Assembly (NCBI GenBank): GCA_011773575.1
Contig: WVXJ01000034.1
Span: forward strand, 45,543 to 61,107
Direction of reading: 5' to 3'
Source: Armatimonadota bacterium
GTDB taxonomy: Bacteria; Armatimonadota; Hebobacteria; Hebobacterales; WVXJ01
DNA: 15,565 bases
Shown: positions 1-6,352 of the stretch, piece by piece
Numbering within the stretch: position 1 is the first letter of the stretch
How the letters are laid out: each line of letters starts with the position of its first letter
Notes under the pieces: generated by a model
Database searches by the model: none
The model's input: only the letters and a program-made list of their open reading frames with translations
Told to the model about the DNA's origin: nothing
Position numbers and translations under genes: made by a program

Positions 1-332
1 ACCTCCACCTTCTCTATCCCTCTGCTCTCCTCAGCCAGCAGGCGATATTCCTCTTCCACCAGCCCCAGTAGTTCGCTTCTTCCTCTTCTCACCACCAGTT
101 TCAAGAAAGAAAGCGTAACGGGCAGGATGGCTTCTCCCAGAACCTCTTCCAACAGACTATATTTCCGCTCCTGGGCCACCTCAGGATGTTCCAACAGCCG
201 CGCAAACTCGCTCACTTCCGCCAACAGCGCGGCGACCGCCTTCAGGTCGCTGTCAACCCGGTCTATTTCGTCTCTTTCCCGCGCCAGCGAGAAAAGAGCC
301 TCTGCATAGCGTGCGGCTATTTGGCGTTCCAT
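1..332 (-). CDS. atpH: F1Fo ATP synthase delta subunit (OSCP), 3' end beyond window
   Basis: Delta is the stalk subunit that ties the peripheral b dimer to the top of the F1 alpha/beta hexamer. The reading frame starts at the ATG complementary to 330-332 and runs off the left edge, giving 110 residues of the usual about 180. It opens with ERQIAARYAEALFSLARE, the typical first helix of delta (R-Y-A-x-A-L-F), followed by a helical, charged region with LLEHPEV and a LKLVVRRGR stretch that matches the family pattern of a Leu/Val-rich helix followed by basic residues. A GGAAG purine stretch lies upstream as a weak ribosome site. It follows atpF in the same direction after a 113-base gap, longer than usual for this pair; that gap holds an inverted repeat. 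The alpha, gamma, beta and epsilon genes would be expected beyond position 1. Identification is secure from the start motif and the gene order. Confidence 0.93.
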   Translation of the reverse strand, partial: MERQIAARYAEALFSLARERDEIDRVDSDLKAVAALLAEVSEFARLLEHPEVAQERKYSLLEEVLGEAILPVTLSFLKLVVRRGRSELLGLVEEEYRLLAEESRGIEKVE

Positions 333-357
333 GATCCAACTTCCGGTTCAGAGTCCA

Positions 358-430
358 GAGTTAAGAGTTGAGAGAAAGTTGAGACAGGCGAATCTGCATC
401 GCCGCGCTCTGAACTCTCAACACTCAACTC
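358..430. repeat. imperfect inverted repeat in the atpH-atpF gap
   Basis: The left arm, 358-374, and the reverse complement of the right arm, 414-430, agree at 15 of 17 positions. The arms are purine-rich on the plus strand on the left (GAGTTAAGAGTTGAGAG) and pyrimidine-rich on the right, with a 39-base loop. A further short relative of the arm (AAAGTTGAGA) lies in the loop. It sits in a 113-base gap between genes that usually touch or nearly touch. In RNA the arms could form a long hairpin between the atpF stop and atpH start. It could be an RNA processing or stability element, or a small dispersed repeat of the genome; the window shows only one copy. Confidence 0.55.
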
Positions 431-445
431 AATGCGACTCACGAC

Positions 446-973
446 TCATTCATCCGCTGCAGCAGGCGGCGCTTGGCTCTCAATGCTGGAAATGAAAGCA
501 TTAATCGCCTCCCGATGGGCTTTCTCGTCCATCGCCTCTCGTATCGCGCGGGAGGCTGCTCGCAGGGCCAATTCACTCACTTCTTCGCGCAATTCCACGA
601 CGGCCTGGCGACGCTCCACTTCAATCATCTGCCGGCCCCGCTCCAGTATCTCCTGGCGATCAGCCTGTGCTTCAGCCAAGAGCCGCTCTCTGGCCTCTTG
701 CGCCTCCTGCACCGACTTCTGCACCAGCGCGCGGCCCTCATCTCTCGCCTGGGCGAGCAGTTTCCCCCGATCTTCGCTGAGGCGGGCGGTCTCCGCGCGC
801 GCCTCTTCAGATGCCTCTAGCCCCGCCTCCACCTCTTTTCGCCGCGCCTCCAGCATCGCTCCCACCGGGCCGAAGAGAAATCGGCGCAGCAGGAGATAGA
901 GGATCACAAAGCCGACGATCTGGAGCAGAATGACCGGGCCTTCAATGCCCAATGTTTTAAGAAGTTCCTGCAT
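446..973 (-). CDS. atpF: F1Fo ATP synthase b subunit
   Basis: Subunit b forms the peripheral stalk that stops F1 from turning with the rotor. The 175-residue product has the expected build: one N-terminal membrane helix at about residues 13-32 (VILLQIVGFVILYLLLRRF), then a long, highly charged, Ala/Glu/Arg-rich helix from about 38 to 150 that should form the right-handed coiled coil, and a short tail. The PVGAMLEARR segment just after the membrane helix is the usual b-family junction (P-x-x-x-x-L-x-x-R). The start is the ATG at 971-973 with GGAGG six bases upstream on the minus strand. It lies 75 bases after atpE and 113 bases before atpH. Only one b-type gene is seen here, so the stalk would be a homodimer unless a second b gene exists elsewhere. 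Confidence 0.96.
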   Translation of the reverse strand: MQELLKTLGIEGPVILLQIVGFVILYLLLRRFLFGPVGAMLEARRKEVEAGLEASEEARAETARLSEDRGKLLAQARDEGRALVQKSVQEAQEARERLLAEAQADRQEILERGRQMIEVERRQAVVELREEVSELALRAASRAIREAMDEKAHREAINAFISSIESQAPPAAADE

Positions 974-1048
974 TCAGGGCCTCCGTTTCCGATGGAAGGT
1001 GCGGGCACAAGGTTCAGGCTCCCACACCTTCACCTCCCGACCCACACA

Positions 1049-1321
1049 CTAGTGGCCGCCGGAAAGAACCGCCAAGACGTCCTTCACGTCCGGCAACTTG
1101 GTGCTCAAGATGAATCCTATTACCAGCGCGTAGATGGTGAGGGATTCAATCAAGGCGAGACCGATGATCATCGCGTTCCGGATGGCCCCGGAGTTTTCCG
1201 GCTGTCTTGCCATCGCCTCAACCGCGGCGGCGGTTGCTCGTCCTTGCCCCAGAGAGCCGGCGACTGCCGCCAGGGCGACACCGAATCCGGTGGCAATAAC
1301 CAACCCGAAGAGATATAGCAT
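1049..1321 (-). CDS. atpE: F1Fo ATP synthase c subunit (rotor ring proteolipid)
   Basis: The 90-residue product is a two-helix hairpin of the c-ring that carries ions across the membrane. Helix 1 is Gly/Ala-rich (residues about 5-33), the polar loop is ARQPEN (38-43), and helix 2 (about 48-72) carries the ion-binding carboxylate E59. Residues Q26, E59, S60 and Y64 have the same spacing as Q32, E65, S66 and Y70 of the Ilyobacter tartaricus Na+ ring, so Na+ coupling is possible; the same ES pattern is also found in lineages with no shown Na+ use. The C-terminus is longer than usual (about 15 residues after helix 2). The ATG at 1319-1321 follows AGGAGG with a 5-base gap, the strongest ribosome site in the operon, as expected for a subunit needed in about ten copies. 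Confidence 0.97.
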   Translation of the reverse strand: MLYLFGLVIATGFGVALAAVAGSLGQGRATAAAVEAMARQPENSGAIRNAMIIGLALIESLTIYALVIGFILSTKLPDVKDVLAVLSGGH

Positions 1322-1433
1322 CTGAACCTCCTGTTACCGTGCTGGATTGACTTCTGAATCAGCGAATCTCGTCTATCTATCTTCTCCACTTCACGGTTGT
1401 GAAGGGTATCTCCATTCCATCCCGCAAGGACCC

Positions 1434-2207
1434 TCAGTGTTCTGCTTCCGGGCTTGCCAGAGTCAAGTAGAGCGAAGTCAGCAAAACAAAGACCAAGGCC
1501 TGAATGAGAGAGGTCAGACAAGCCAACAGCACCATGGGCAACTGCAAGGGTAACCACCGCAGGTAGACCGGTAGGCTAACGGCGAGAGCGATGAACGCAA
1601 AGACCGCCACCTCCTCACCATAGATGTTGCCACGCAGACGAAGAGCCAGGGTCATCGGGCGCACCAGTTCAGAGATAATATGTAAGGGGAGCATGATGAA
1701 AAAAAGCCACCAAGGCTCTCCGATGAAATGCTTGACATATCGCCAGCCGCTCTGCCGTACTCCGTGATACTGAACCACAAAGAAGACTATAATTGCCATT
1801 CCCAGGGTAGTGTTGAGATTCGCTGTGGGAGAAGCGAACCCCGGCAGCAGGCCGAACAGATTCATCACCGCGATATAAATGAAGAGTGTTCCCAGGAAGG
1901 GAGTGAAAGAGCGTCCCGTAGGGCCCATCACTCCAACCACGAAATCCTCAATCCCCTGTACCGCCGTCTCCAGCAGATTCTGCAGCCCCCGTGGAACCCT
2001 TTGCATCCTCCTGGTGCCCAGATAACAGAGCAGACAAACGAAAACCATCGCCACCACAGACCAAGCGAACTGAACCGGCATCCATTCCGGCCACCAGGGC
2101 ATTCGGTGCAGGAAATCGAGCCAGGTGGGGGCTTCCAGGGCGGTGTGCGAATCTTCGACTGCTGCCCCATGAACACTCTGTGCAGCGATCAGCAGAAGGC
2201 TACTCAT
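1434..2207 (-). CDS. atpB: F1Fo ATP synthase a subunit
   Basis: Subunit a forms the stator half-channels beside the c-ring. The 257-residue product is all-helical and hydrophobic, with membrane segments at about 46-64, 103-122, 133-148, 166-185 and two more near the C-terminus. R190 in LALRLRGN is the essential stator arginine, equal to E. coli R210 in LGLRLFGN. The start chosen is the ATG at 2205-2207, which overlaps the TGA of the upstream atpI-like gene as ATGA, implying translational coupling. A TTG seven codons further up keeps the frame open but is less likely. Before the first membrane helix there is a periplasmic-type N-terminus of about 40 residues, possibly including a short hydrophobic leader. 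It is followed by a 112-base gap before atpE. Confidence 0.95.
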   Translation of the reverse strand: MSSLLLIAAQSVHGAAVEDSHTALEAPTWLDFLHRMPWWPEWMPVQFAWSVVAMVFVCLLCYLGTRRMQRVPRGLQNLLETAVQGIEDFVVGVMGPTGRSFTPFLGTLFIYIAVMNLFGLLPGFASPTANLNTTLGMAIIVFFVVQYHGVRQSGWRYVKHFIGEPWWLFFIMLPLHIISELVRPMTLALRLRGNIYGEEVAVFAFIALAVSLPVYLRWLPLQLPMVLLACLTSLIQALVFVLLTSLYLTLASPEAEH

Positions 2208-2575
2208 GCTTCTTCTCTCTTGGGCCAAAGCCCGCTAACAACCAAAACAAGAGGAACAACTCCCACACCCACGCAGAAACCTACCGGGCTGACCCACTCT
2301 CTTCCAATGAGAAAGTAGAGCAGTGTACAGAGAATCGGAAACTTCACCACCCATAGCGCCCAAAGCCAGCGTTTCGGGCGCTTTGCTTTGCAGGCTCGAG
2401 ATACCAAAGACTGCAAGAGCAAAAGACTTGCTATGCCGAGTCCTGCGCCGGCGGCCACGCCGCCCGCCGCCTTGGGGCCCCAGGGAAGAGCCGCCAGGCT
2501 GGCGAAAACCGCAACCGCCACTGCGATCCTCGGTACCGCTTCCAGGGAGCCTTTTTCCTTAACCTCCAATACCAT
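2204..2575 (-). CDS. atpI: ATP synthase I-chain family membrane protein (AtpI-like)
   Basis: The 123-residue product has four predicted membrane segments at about 16-33, 38-56, 71-88 and 97-115, with a basic loop (SRACKAKRPKR) between the second and third. Size, topology and its place directly in front of atpB match the ATP synthase subunit I family, which helps assemble the c-ring in several bacteria and has been linked to Mg2+ uptake in alkaliphilic Bacillus. Sequence in this family is poorly conserved, so the call rests mainly on topology and position. The ATG at 2573-2575 has only a close-set GGAG upstream (2-base gap), so its exact start is less certain. The stop overlaps the atpB start by ATGA. 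A 112-base gap separates it from the atpZ-like gene upstream. Confidence 0.8.
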   Translation of the reverse strand: MVLEVKEKGSLEAVPRIAVAVAVFASLAALPWGPKAAGGVAAGAGLGIASLLLLQSLVSRACKAKRPKRWLWALWVVKFPILCTLLYFLIGREWVSPVGFCVGVGVVPLVLVVSGLWPKREEA

Positions 2576-2687
2576 GTCTCCGTCAGGAAGAGTAAAGGGT
2601 CAGAGGTGTAAGTTCAAGGCAGGCGAAAACACTCGATGTTTTGATTCCGACCACGCTTGTCAAGAGGGAAATCCCTTGCAGGCTTGT

Positions 2688-2903
2688 CTATTCATTTCCA
2701 AAACGACGCAGCAGACGCGCCGTCTCCAGAAATCCTGCTCCCATGCCGAGAAGGAGTCCCACCAGTGAGAGCCAAGGAGAGGTATGCCAGCGTCCGTCAA
2801 GCCATGAACCGAACCAGTAACCCAGACCTGCGGAGATGCCCAACATCAGACCGATGCCAGTGAACGCTCCCAGCCCAGGTTGACCGCGGCCTGTCTTTGC
2901 CAA
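2688..2903 (-). CDS. atpZ: AtpZ/AtpI-type small membrane protein, first gene of the ATP synthase operon
   Basis: This short protein has two Gly-rich membrane helices (about residues 12-35 and 45-65 of a 71-residue reading) joined by a WLDGRWHTSPW loop and ending in basic residues. That is the pattern of the small F1Fo-ATPase gene-1/AtpZ family that often opens atp operons and works with AtpI in assembly or Mg2+/Ca2+ transport. There is no ATG at the front. I chose the TTG at 2901-2903, which has GGAG ten bases upstream (complement of 2914-2917) and gives a family-like length. The frame stays open to another TTG at 2976-2978 (96 residues), but that has no ribosome site and adds an untypical Ser/Arg-rich tail. 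The operon promoter lies about 130 bases upstream. Confidence 0.75.
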   Translation of the reverse strand: MAKTGRGQPGLGAFTGIGLMLGISAGLGYWFGSWLDGRWHTSPWLSLVGLLLGMGAGFLETARLLRRFGNE

Positions 2904-3029
2904 TTCGCCTTTGCTCCGCTCCCTTCTTACAGCCGAAGACGGGAAAGAACGGCAAAGTCCTGGCGATCCCCCTCCCAAACAAACAGGCGGCCCGCGCCGT
3001 CACAGGCCCCTTACAACCCAACTCGCCAC

Positions 3030-3059
3030 ATATTAGGCAATTCCCTCTCCGACTGTCAA
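3030..3059 (-). promoter_or_regulatory. predicted sigma70 promoter of the atp operon
   Basis: On the minus strand a perfect -35 hexamer TTGACA (complement of 3054-3059) is followed after 18 bases by TAATAT (complement of 3030-3035), a 4-of-6 match to the -10 consensus. Transcription would start near 3022, giving a leader of about 120 bases to the chosen atpZ start. No other comparably good promoter is visible on this strand in the gap. Confidence 0.65.
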
Positions 3060-3062
3060 GAT

Positions 3063-3147
3063 GATTGAGAAGCGGCGCTCTTTGACCACGTATTCTCACA
3101 TGTGTTATAATCTGCGCCAAAGATTGAGAAGCGAGTGCTCTGCTGAC
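3063..3147 (+). repeat. direct repeat bracketing the rightward promoter (possible operators)
   Basis: The 12-mer GATTGAGAAGCG occurs at 3063-3074 and again at 3122-3133. Similarity continues beyond it: both copies are followed by GCTCT (3077-3081 and 3137-3141) and then TGAC. The copy starts are 59 bases apart. The first copy ends on the -35 element and the second begins just after the predicted transcription start, which is where a repressor would bind in pairs. No nearby regulator gene is seen. Confidence 0.6.
3082..3111 (+). promoter_or_regulatory. predicted sigma70 promoter of the opine dehydrogenase/mutase operon
   Basis: TTGACC (3082-3087) is followed after 18 bases by a perfect -10 hexamer TATAAT (3106-3111), preceded by TG at 3103-3104 as in extended -10 promoters. 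Start of transcription would be near 3118. The -35 lies 22 bases from the -35 of the leftward atp promoter, so the two RNA polymerases could interfere with each other or share a regulator. Confidence 0.75.
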
Positions 3148-3240
3148 AAGTGCAAGCCTCGTCGGGCCAATCGCCACCTTCTTCCCCTGTCAGAGTCCAC
3201 CCCAGACATACATCAAAGCCCAGCAACAGCCTAGGGGAAC

Positions 3241-3263
3241 GGGTGAGGCAAAGAAGCCTCCCC
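3241..3263 (+). promoter_or_regulatory. leader hairpin upstream of the ribosome site
   Basis: GAGGC (3245-3249) and GCCTC (3256-3260) enclose the loop AAAGAA; the stem continues as GGG (3241-3243) with CCC (3261-3263) around one bulged T. No run of T follows, so it is not an intrinsic terminator. It ends 28 bases before the AGGAGG of the next gene and could affect its translation. Confidence 0.4.
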
Positions 3264-3290
3264 GGCGGCGATAGTGAGTGTCGTCTGTAG

Positions 3291-3296
3291 AGGAGG
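3291..3296 (+). promoter_or_regulatory. ribosome binding site deciding the start at 3301
   Basis: A full AGGAGG stands four bases before the ATG at 3301. This favours that ATG over an in-frame GTG at 3274, whose extra nine residues would have to be translated across the ribosome site itself. Confidence 0.85.
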
Positions 3297-3300
3297 TAAG

Positions 3301-4488
3301 ATGCCAAAGAAGAGTAAATCAGCCGAAAAGCCGCGGTTTTGTGTGCTGGGCGCGGGCAATGGCGGTATGGCCATGGCCGCTCACCTTGCCTTGAAAGGAT
3401 TCTCTGTCAACCTCTACAACCGCAATCCGGACCGGCTGCGGCCCATCCAGCATGCCGGCGGAATTCAAATCGTCGCTCGGGATGGTGAAGAACTGCCCCG
3501 GGGCCGAGGCCGGCTCAAAGTGGTGAGCGCGGATATCGCCAAGGCATTGGACGGGGTGGACGTATTGATGGTCACCGTGCCGGCCGTGGGGCATGCCTTC
3601 ATCGCGGAACAGTGCGCGCCCCATCTGCATGATGGCCAGGTCGTTGTACTTCATCCCGGCCGTACCGGCGGGGCGCTGGAGTTCCATCACATCCTCCGCC
3701 AGAAACAAGTGAAGGCCGATGTAGTAGTGGCGGAGGCGCAGACCTTTCTCTATGCCAGCCGTGCCGTAAACCCCGCGCAGGTCCAGATCTTCCGCATCAA
3801 GAACAGTGTCCCGGTGGCGGCCATCCCCGCCTATCGCACCCCAGAGGTAATCAAAGCGATTGCGCCGGCCTATTATGAGTTCATCCCTGGCGACAATGTA
3901 ATGAAAACCAGCATGGACAACATCGGCTCGGTATTCCATCCCGCCGTCACCGTGCTGAACTGCGCCCGTATCGAAAGCACCCACGGTGAATTCGAGTACT
4001 ACATAGACGGCATTACCGCCTCCACCGCCTTGATTCTGGAGGCCCTGGACGCGGAACGCGTTGCAGTCGGCGCGGCTCTGGGGTTCAATTGCATGAGCGC
4101 ACGTGAATGGCTCTATGTGGCGTATGATGCCGCCGGCAAGACCCTGCACGAGGCGCTGCGCGCCAACCCCGGTTACTACGGCATCAAGGCACCCCATCGC
4201 CTCTACCACCGCTACCTCACGGAGGATGTTCCCATGAGCCTTGTCCCCATTGCCTCCATGGGGGAAATATTGGGGGTGCCCTGCCCGACTATCAAGGCGA
4301 TTGTCCATCTCGCCAATCTGCTGCACCAGTGTGACTACTGGCAAACGGGCAGAACCGCGGAGAAGTTGGGCCTCGCCGGGCTGACCCTCCAGCAGATTCG
4401 GCAGTTGGTGCTGGAAGGCAACTTGCCGGAGAAGAAGCCGGCCAAACCAAGCAAACGGAGACAGCGGAGTCGTGAGACCTCCCGATAA
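3301..4488 (+). CDS. NAD(P)-dependent opine (octopine/nopaline) dehydrogenase family protein
   Basis: The 395-residue product has a Rossmann NAD(P)-binding fold at the front: residues 17-22 are GAGNGG in the strand-turn-helix context VLGAGNGGMAMAAHLALKG, followed by a second strand ending in NRNPDRL. The second half matches the octopine dehydrogenase domain, with FHPAVTVLN around H213 at the place of the catalytic His of octopine dehydrogenase (N-x-x-x-x-x-H-P pattern, N207 and N220 nearby). Known members join an amino acid to a 2-oxo acid by reductive amination, or run the reverse. The real substrates here are unknown. The C-terminus carries a lysine/arginine-rich tail of about 20 residues. 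Its last 17 bases overlap the next gene, so it is co-translated with the cobalamin mutase; that pairing suggests the two act on the same amino-acid-derived compound. Confidence 0.85.
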   Translation: MPKKSKSAEKPRFCVLGAGNGGMAMAAHLALKGFSVNLYNRNPDRLRPIQHAGGIQIVARDGEELPRGRGRLKVVSADIAKALDGVDVLMVTVPAVGHAFIAEQCAPHLHDGQVVVLHPGRTGGALEFHHILRQKQVKADVVVAEAQTFLYASRAVNPAQVQIFRIKNSVPVAAIPAYRTPEVIKAIAPAYYEFIPGDNVMKTSMDNIGSVFHPAVTVLNCARIESTHGEFEYYIDGITASTALILEALDAERVAVGAALGFNCMSAREWLYVAYDAAGKTLHEALRANPGYYGIKAPHRLYHRYLTEDVPMSLVPIASMGEILGVPCPTIKAIVHLANLLHQCDYWQTGRTAEKLGLAGLTLQQIRQLVLEGNLPEKKPAKPSKRRQRSRETSR

Positions 4489-6352
4489 AGATAAGGACGT
4501 CTTCGGCCTCATCAGGCCCGCCGTCGACGCCCATACCCTTGGTCTGAGTTCGGTCGGACAATTGCTGCGCGAGTGCGGCTTCCAGACCATGCTCGCGGAT
4601 GCCGACATATGTGAGGCCGCAGGCGATCCTGCAAAGCCCCAAAACATCGCCCTGCTGGAGCGCTGGATCCGCCGGGAGAGAATCACCCGGCTGGGGTTCA
4701 GTTACAGGCTGGACCCGGAAGAAGGAGCCGAAGCCTTCGGGCTTCTCCTCCATCAACTCCAGGTGCGGCGGCTGCTGGCGGAAAGAGGCGGACCCATTAA
4801 CGGCCTCTATTTCGCCGGACTCCCCCAGGCCTGCATGCTCGTAAAGAGTGAACACGGCGAGCGCGTGGAGGTGTTCTTCGGTGATGAAACCCCCGGAGAG
4901 ACCCTGGACAAGATCGGTGTTGACCCCGCTCTGCGTCCCCGGGAAATGACCGAAGAGATTGCTTATGATGATGCCCGCCTTGCATTTGCCCGCACATTGA
5001 TACAGGAGGGCAAACAGCTTCAGATAAAGCCTGTTGACCGCTCCGGCTATCCCGGTTATGGGACAGCGGAGGACAGAGTAGTCGCCCGCCGATGTCACAG
5101 CGCGGAAAAGGGGCTGCCGCCGCTCATGCGGGCCCATGTGGGTCCTTATTTGCCGGATCGCCTCCAAGCCGTTCACCTCTTTTTGGATTGGACGCGTCAA
5201 CTGGCGGCGGCGGGCCTCCTGGACATACTCTCCATCGGCACCTCCCAGCTGAGCCAATCCAATTTTGGAGAAGACTGGGCCGACAAGCCCAATGGCGGCG
5301 GGGTCCCAATCAACTCTGCAGAGGAGTTCCGCTCCGTCTGGCAGGCGGCCCGGCCCATGCTGGTCCGTACCTATGCCGGCACCAGCAATATCCCTCAACT
5401 GGCCCGCATCTACGAGGAGACCATAAATATCGCTTGGCATGCCCTTTCTTTCTGGTGGTTTTGTCAGATTGACGGCCGCGGTCCCAACAGTGTGCGGGAG
5501 AACCTGAAACAGCATCTGGAGACCCTCCGCTTCATCGCCGCATCCGACAAGCCCTTGGAGCCGAACATTCCCCATCATTTCGCTTTTCGCGGCGCGGATG
5601 ACATAACCTATATCGTCTCCGCCGTCCTCGCCGCCAGAACCGCCAAAGCCCTCGGAGTGCGCCACTTGATCCTGCAGAATATGTTGAACACACCCAAAGC
5701 CACCTGGGGAGTGCAGGATTTGGCGAAGGCGCGCGCCATGCTGACCCTGGTGCGGGAATTGGAGGATGAGAACTTCCAGGTAATCCTCCAACCCCGCGCG
5801 GGTCTGGACTACTTTTCACACGATCTGGAAAAGGCGAAAGTGCAGTTGGCCGCGGTGAGCGCGCTGATGGATGACATCGAACCCCATGATTTCGCCAGCC
5901 CCCCCGTCATCCATGTGGTGAGTTACTCGGAGGGGGCCCATCTCGCCGACCCGCCGGTGATAAATGAGAGCGTTCAGATTACCCGTGCCGCCATACAGGA
6001 GTATCGTGGTTTGCGACAAAGGGGGGAAGTTGAAGATATGTCCCTCCATCCCGAGGTGCTGGCGCGCACGGAGGAACTGCTCTCCGGCGCTCGCTGTGTG
6101 CTCAAGGCGGTAGAATCTGTCATTCCGGCTCCTTATACGGCGGACGGGTTGTATGAAACCTTCAAGGCGGGCTTCTTGCCGGTGCCATATCTGTGGGAAT
6201 GCCGGGATGAGTTCGAACAAGCGACACGCTGGCCTACCCAACTCGTCAAAGGCGGTGTCAAGGTGGTGGATGAACGCGGGCGGATTATCACTCCGGAGAA
6301 CCGGGCTCAGGCCGTCGTAGAGATGAGCCGGGGCGGGAGATTGATAGGATGA
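4472..6352 (+). CDS. single-chain cobalamin mutase resembling fused GlmS-GlmE (glutamate mutase family)
   Basis: The 626-residue product begins with a cobalamin-binding domain: DAHTLG at 19-24 is the D-x-H-x-x-G motif whose His replaces the lower axial base. The later motifs are weak: S77-x-x-L80 in GFSYRL, and FAGLP near 114-118 where the family usually has GG. From about residue 170 the sequence parallels the TIM-barrel epsilon subunit of glutamate mutase: GYPGYG, the block around IPHHFAFRG (366-374) followed by GVRHLILQN, an AFKAG...PVPY segment near the end, and the terminal GGRLIG (GlmE ends similarly in KGRLIG). Length equals GlmS plus GlmE (about 137 + 483). It starts at GTG inside the preceding gene with GGAG motifs upstream, and its TGA overlaps the next ATG. 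It would catalyse a radical carbon-skeleton rearrangement; substrate unknown. An aminomutase is a less likely alternative. Confidence 0.75.
   Translation: MRPPDKDKDVFGLIRPAVDAHTLGLSSVGQLLRECGFQTMLADADICEAAGDPAKPQNIALLERWIRRERITRLGFSYRLDPEEGAEAFGLLLHQLQVRRLLAERGGPINGLYFAGLPQACMLVKSEHGERVEVFFGDETPGETLDKIGVDPALRPREMTEEIAYDDARLAFARTLIQEGKQLQIKPVDRSGYPGYGTAEDRVVARRCHSAEKGLPPLMRAHVGPYLPDRLQAVHLFLDWTRQLAAAGLLDILSIGTSQLSQSNFGEDWADKPNGGGVPINSAEEFRSVWQAARPMLVRTYAGTSNIPQLARIYEETINIAWHALSFWWFCQIDGRGPNSVRENLKQHLETLRFIAASDKPLEPNIPHHFAFRGADDITYIVSAVLAARTAKALGVRHLILQNMLNTPKATWGVQDLAKARAMLTLVRELEDENFQVILQPRAGLDYFSHDLEKAKVQLAAVSALMDDIEPHDFASPPVIHVVSYSEGAHLADPPVINESVQITRAAIQEYRGLRQRGEVEDMSLHPEVLARTEELLSGARCVLKAVESVIPAPYTADGLYETFKAGFLPVPYLWECRDEFEQATRWPTQLVKGGVKVVDERGRIITPENRAQAVVEMSRGGRLIG

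Larger units (their letters stand above)
2904..3300. other. divergent intergenic control region
   Basis: These roughly 400 bases separate the leftward atp operon from the rightward opine dehydrogenase/mutase operon. They hold two good sigma70-type promoters facing away from each other, a direct repeat of a 12-base core around the rightward promoter, and a hairpin just before the rightward ribosome site. Short open frames across the region have no ribosome site or recognisable product, so I read it as non-coding. The rightward transcript would have a leader of about 180 bases, long enough for RNA-based control. Confidence 0.8.

Noticed and set aside
2797..3177. 126-codon open frame on the minus strand with several Cys residues
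   Set aside because: The Cys spacing is not a convincing metal site, there is no ribosome site, and it overlaps both promoters and the atpZ-like gene in another frame.
3118..3300. Possible cobalamin riboswitch ahead of the mutase operon, suggested by GGGGAACGGGTGAGG
   Set aside because: The conserved B12-box core (an AGCCAGGAGACC-like stretch) is missing and the order of elements does not fit; only the single hairpin is supported.
3319..4686. 455-codon open frame on the minus strand
   Set aside because: It lies antisense to the opine dehydrogenase and mutase genes, which show clear motifs and ribosome sites; the antisense product has no recognisable domain and arises from GC-rich codon bias.
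4292..5791. 499-codon open frame on the minus strand
   Set aside because: It is antisense to the cobalamin mutase gene, has no family motif, and overlaps another antisense open frame.
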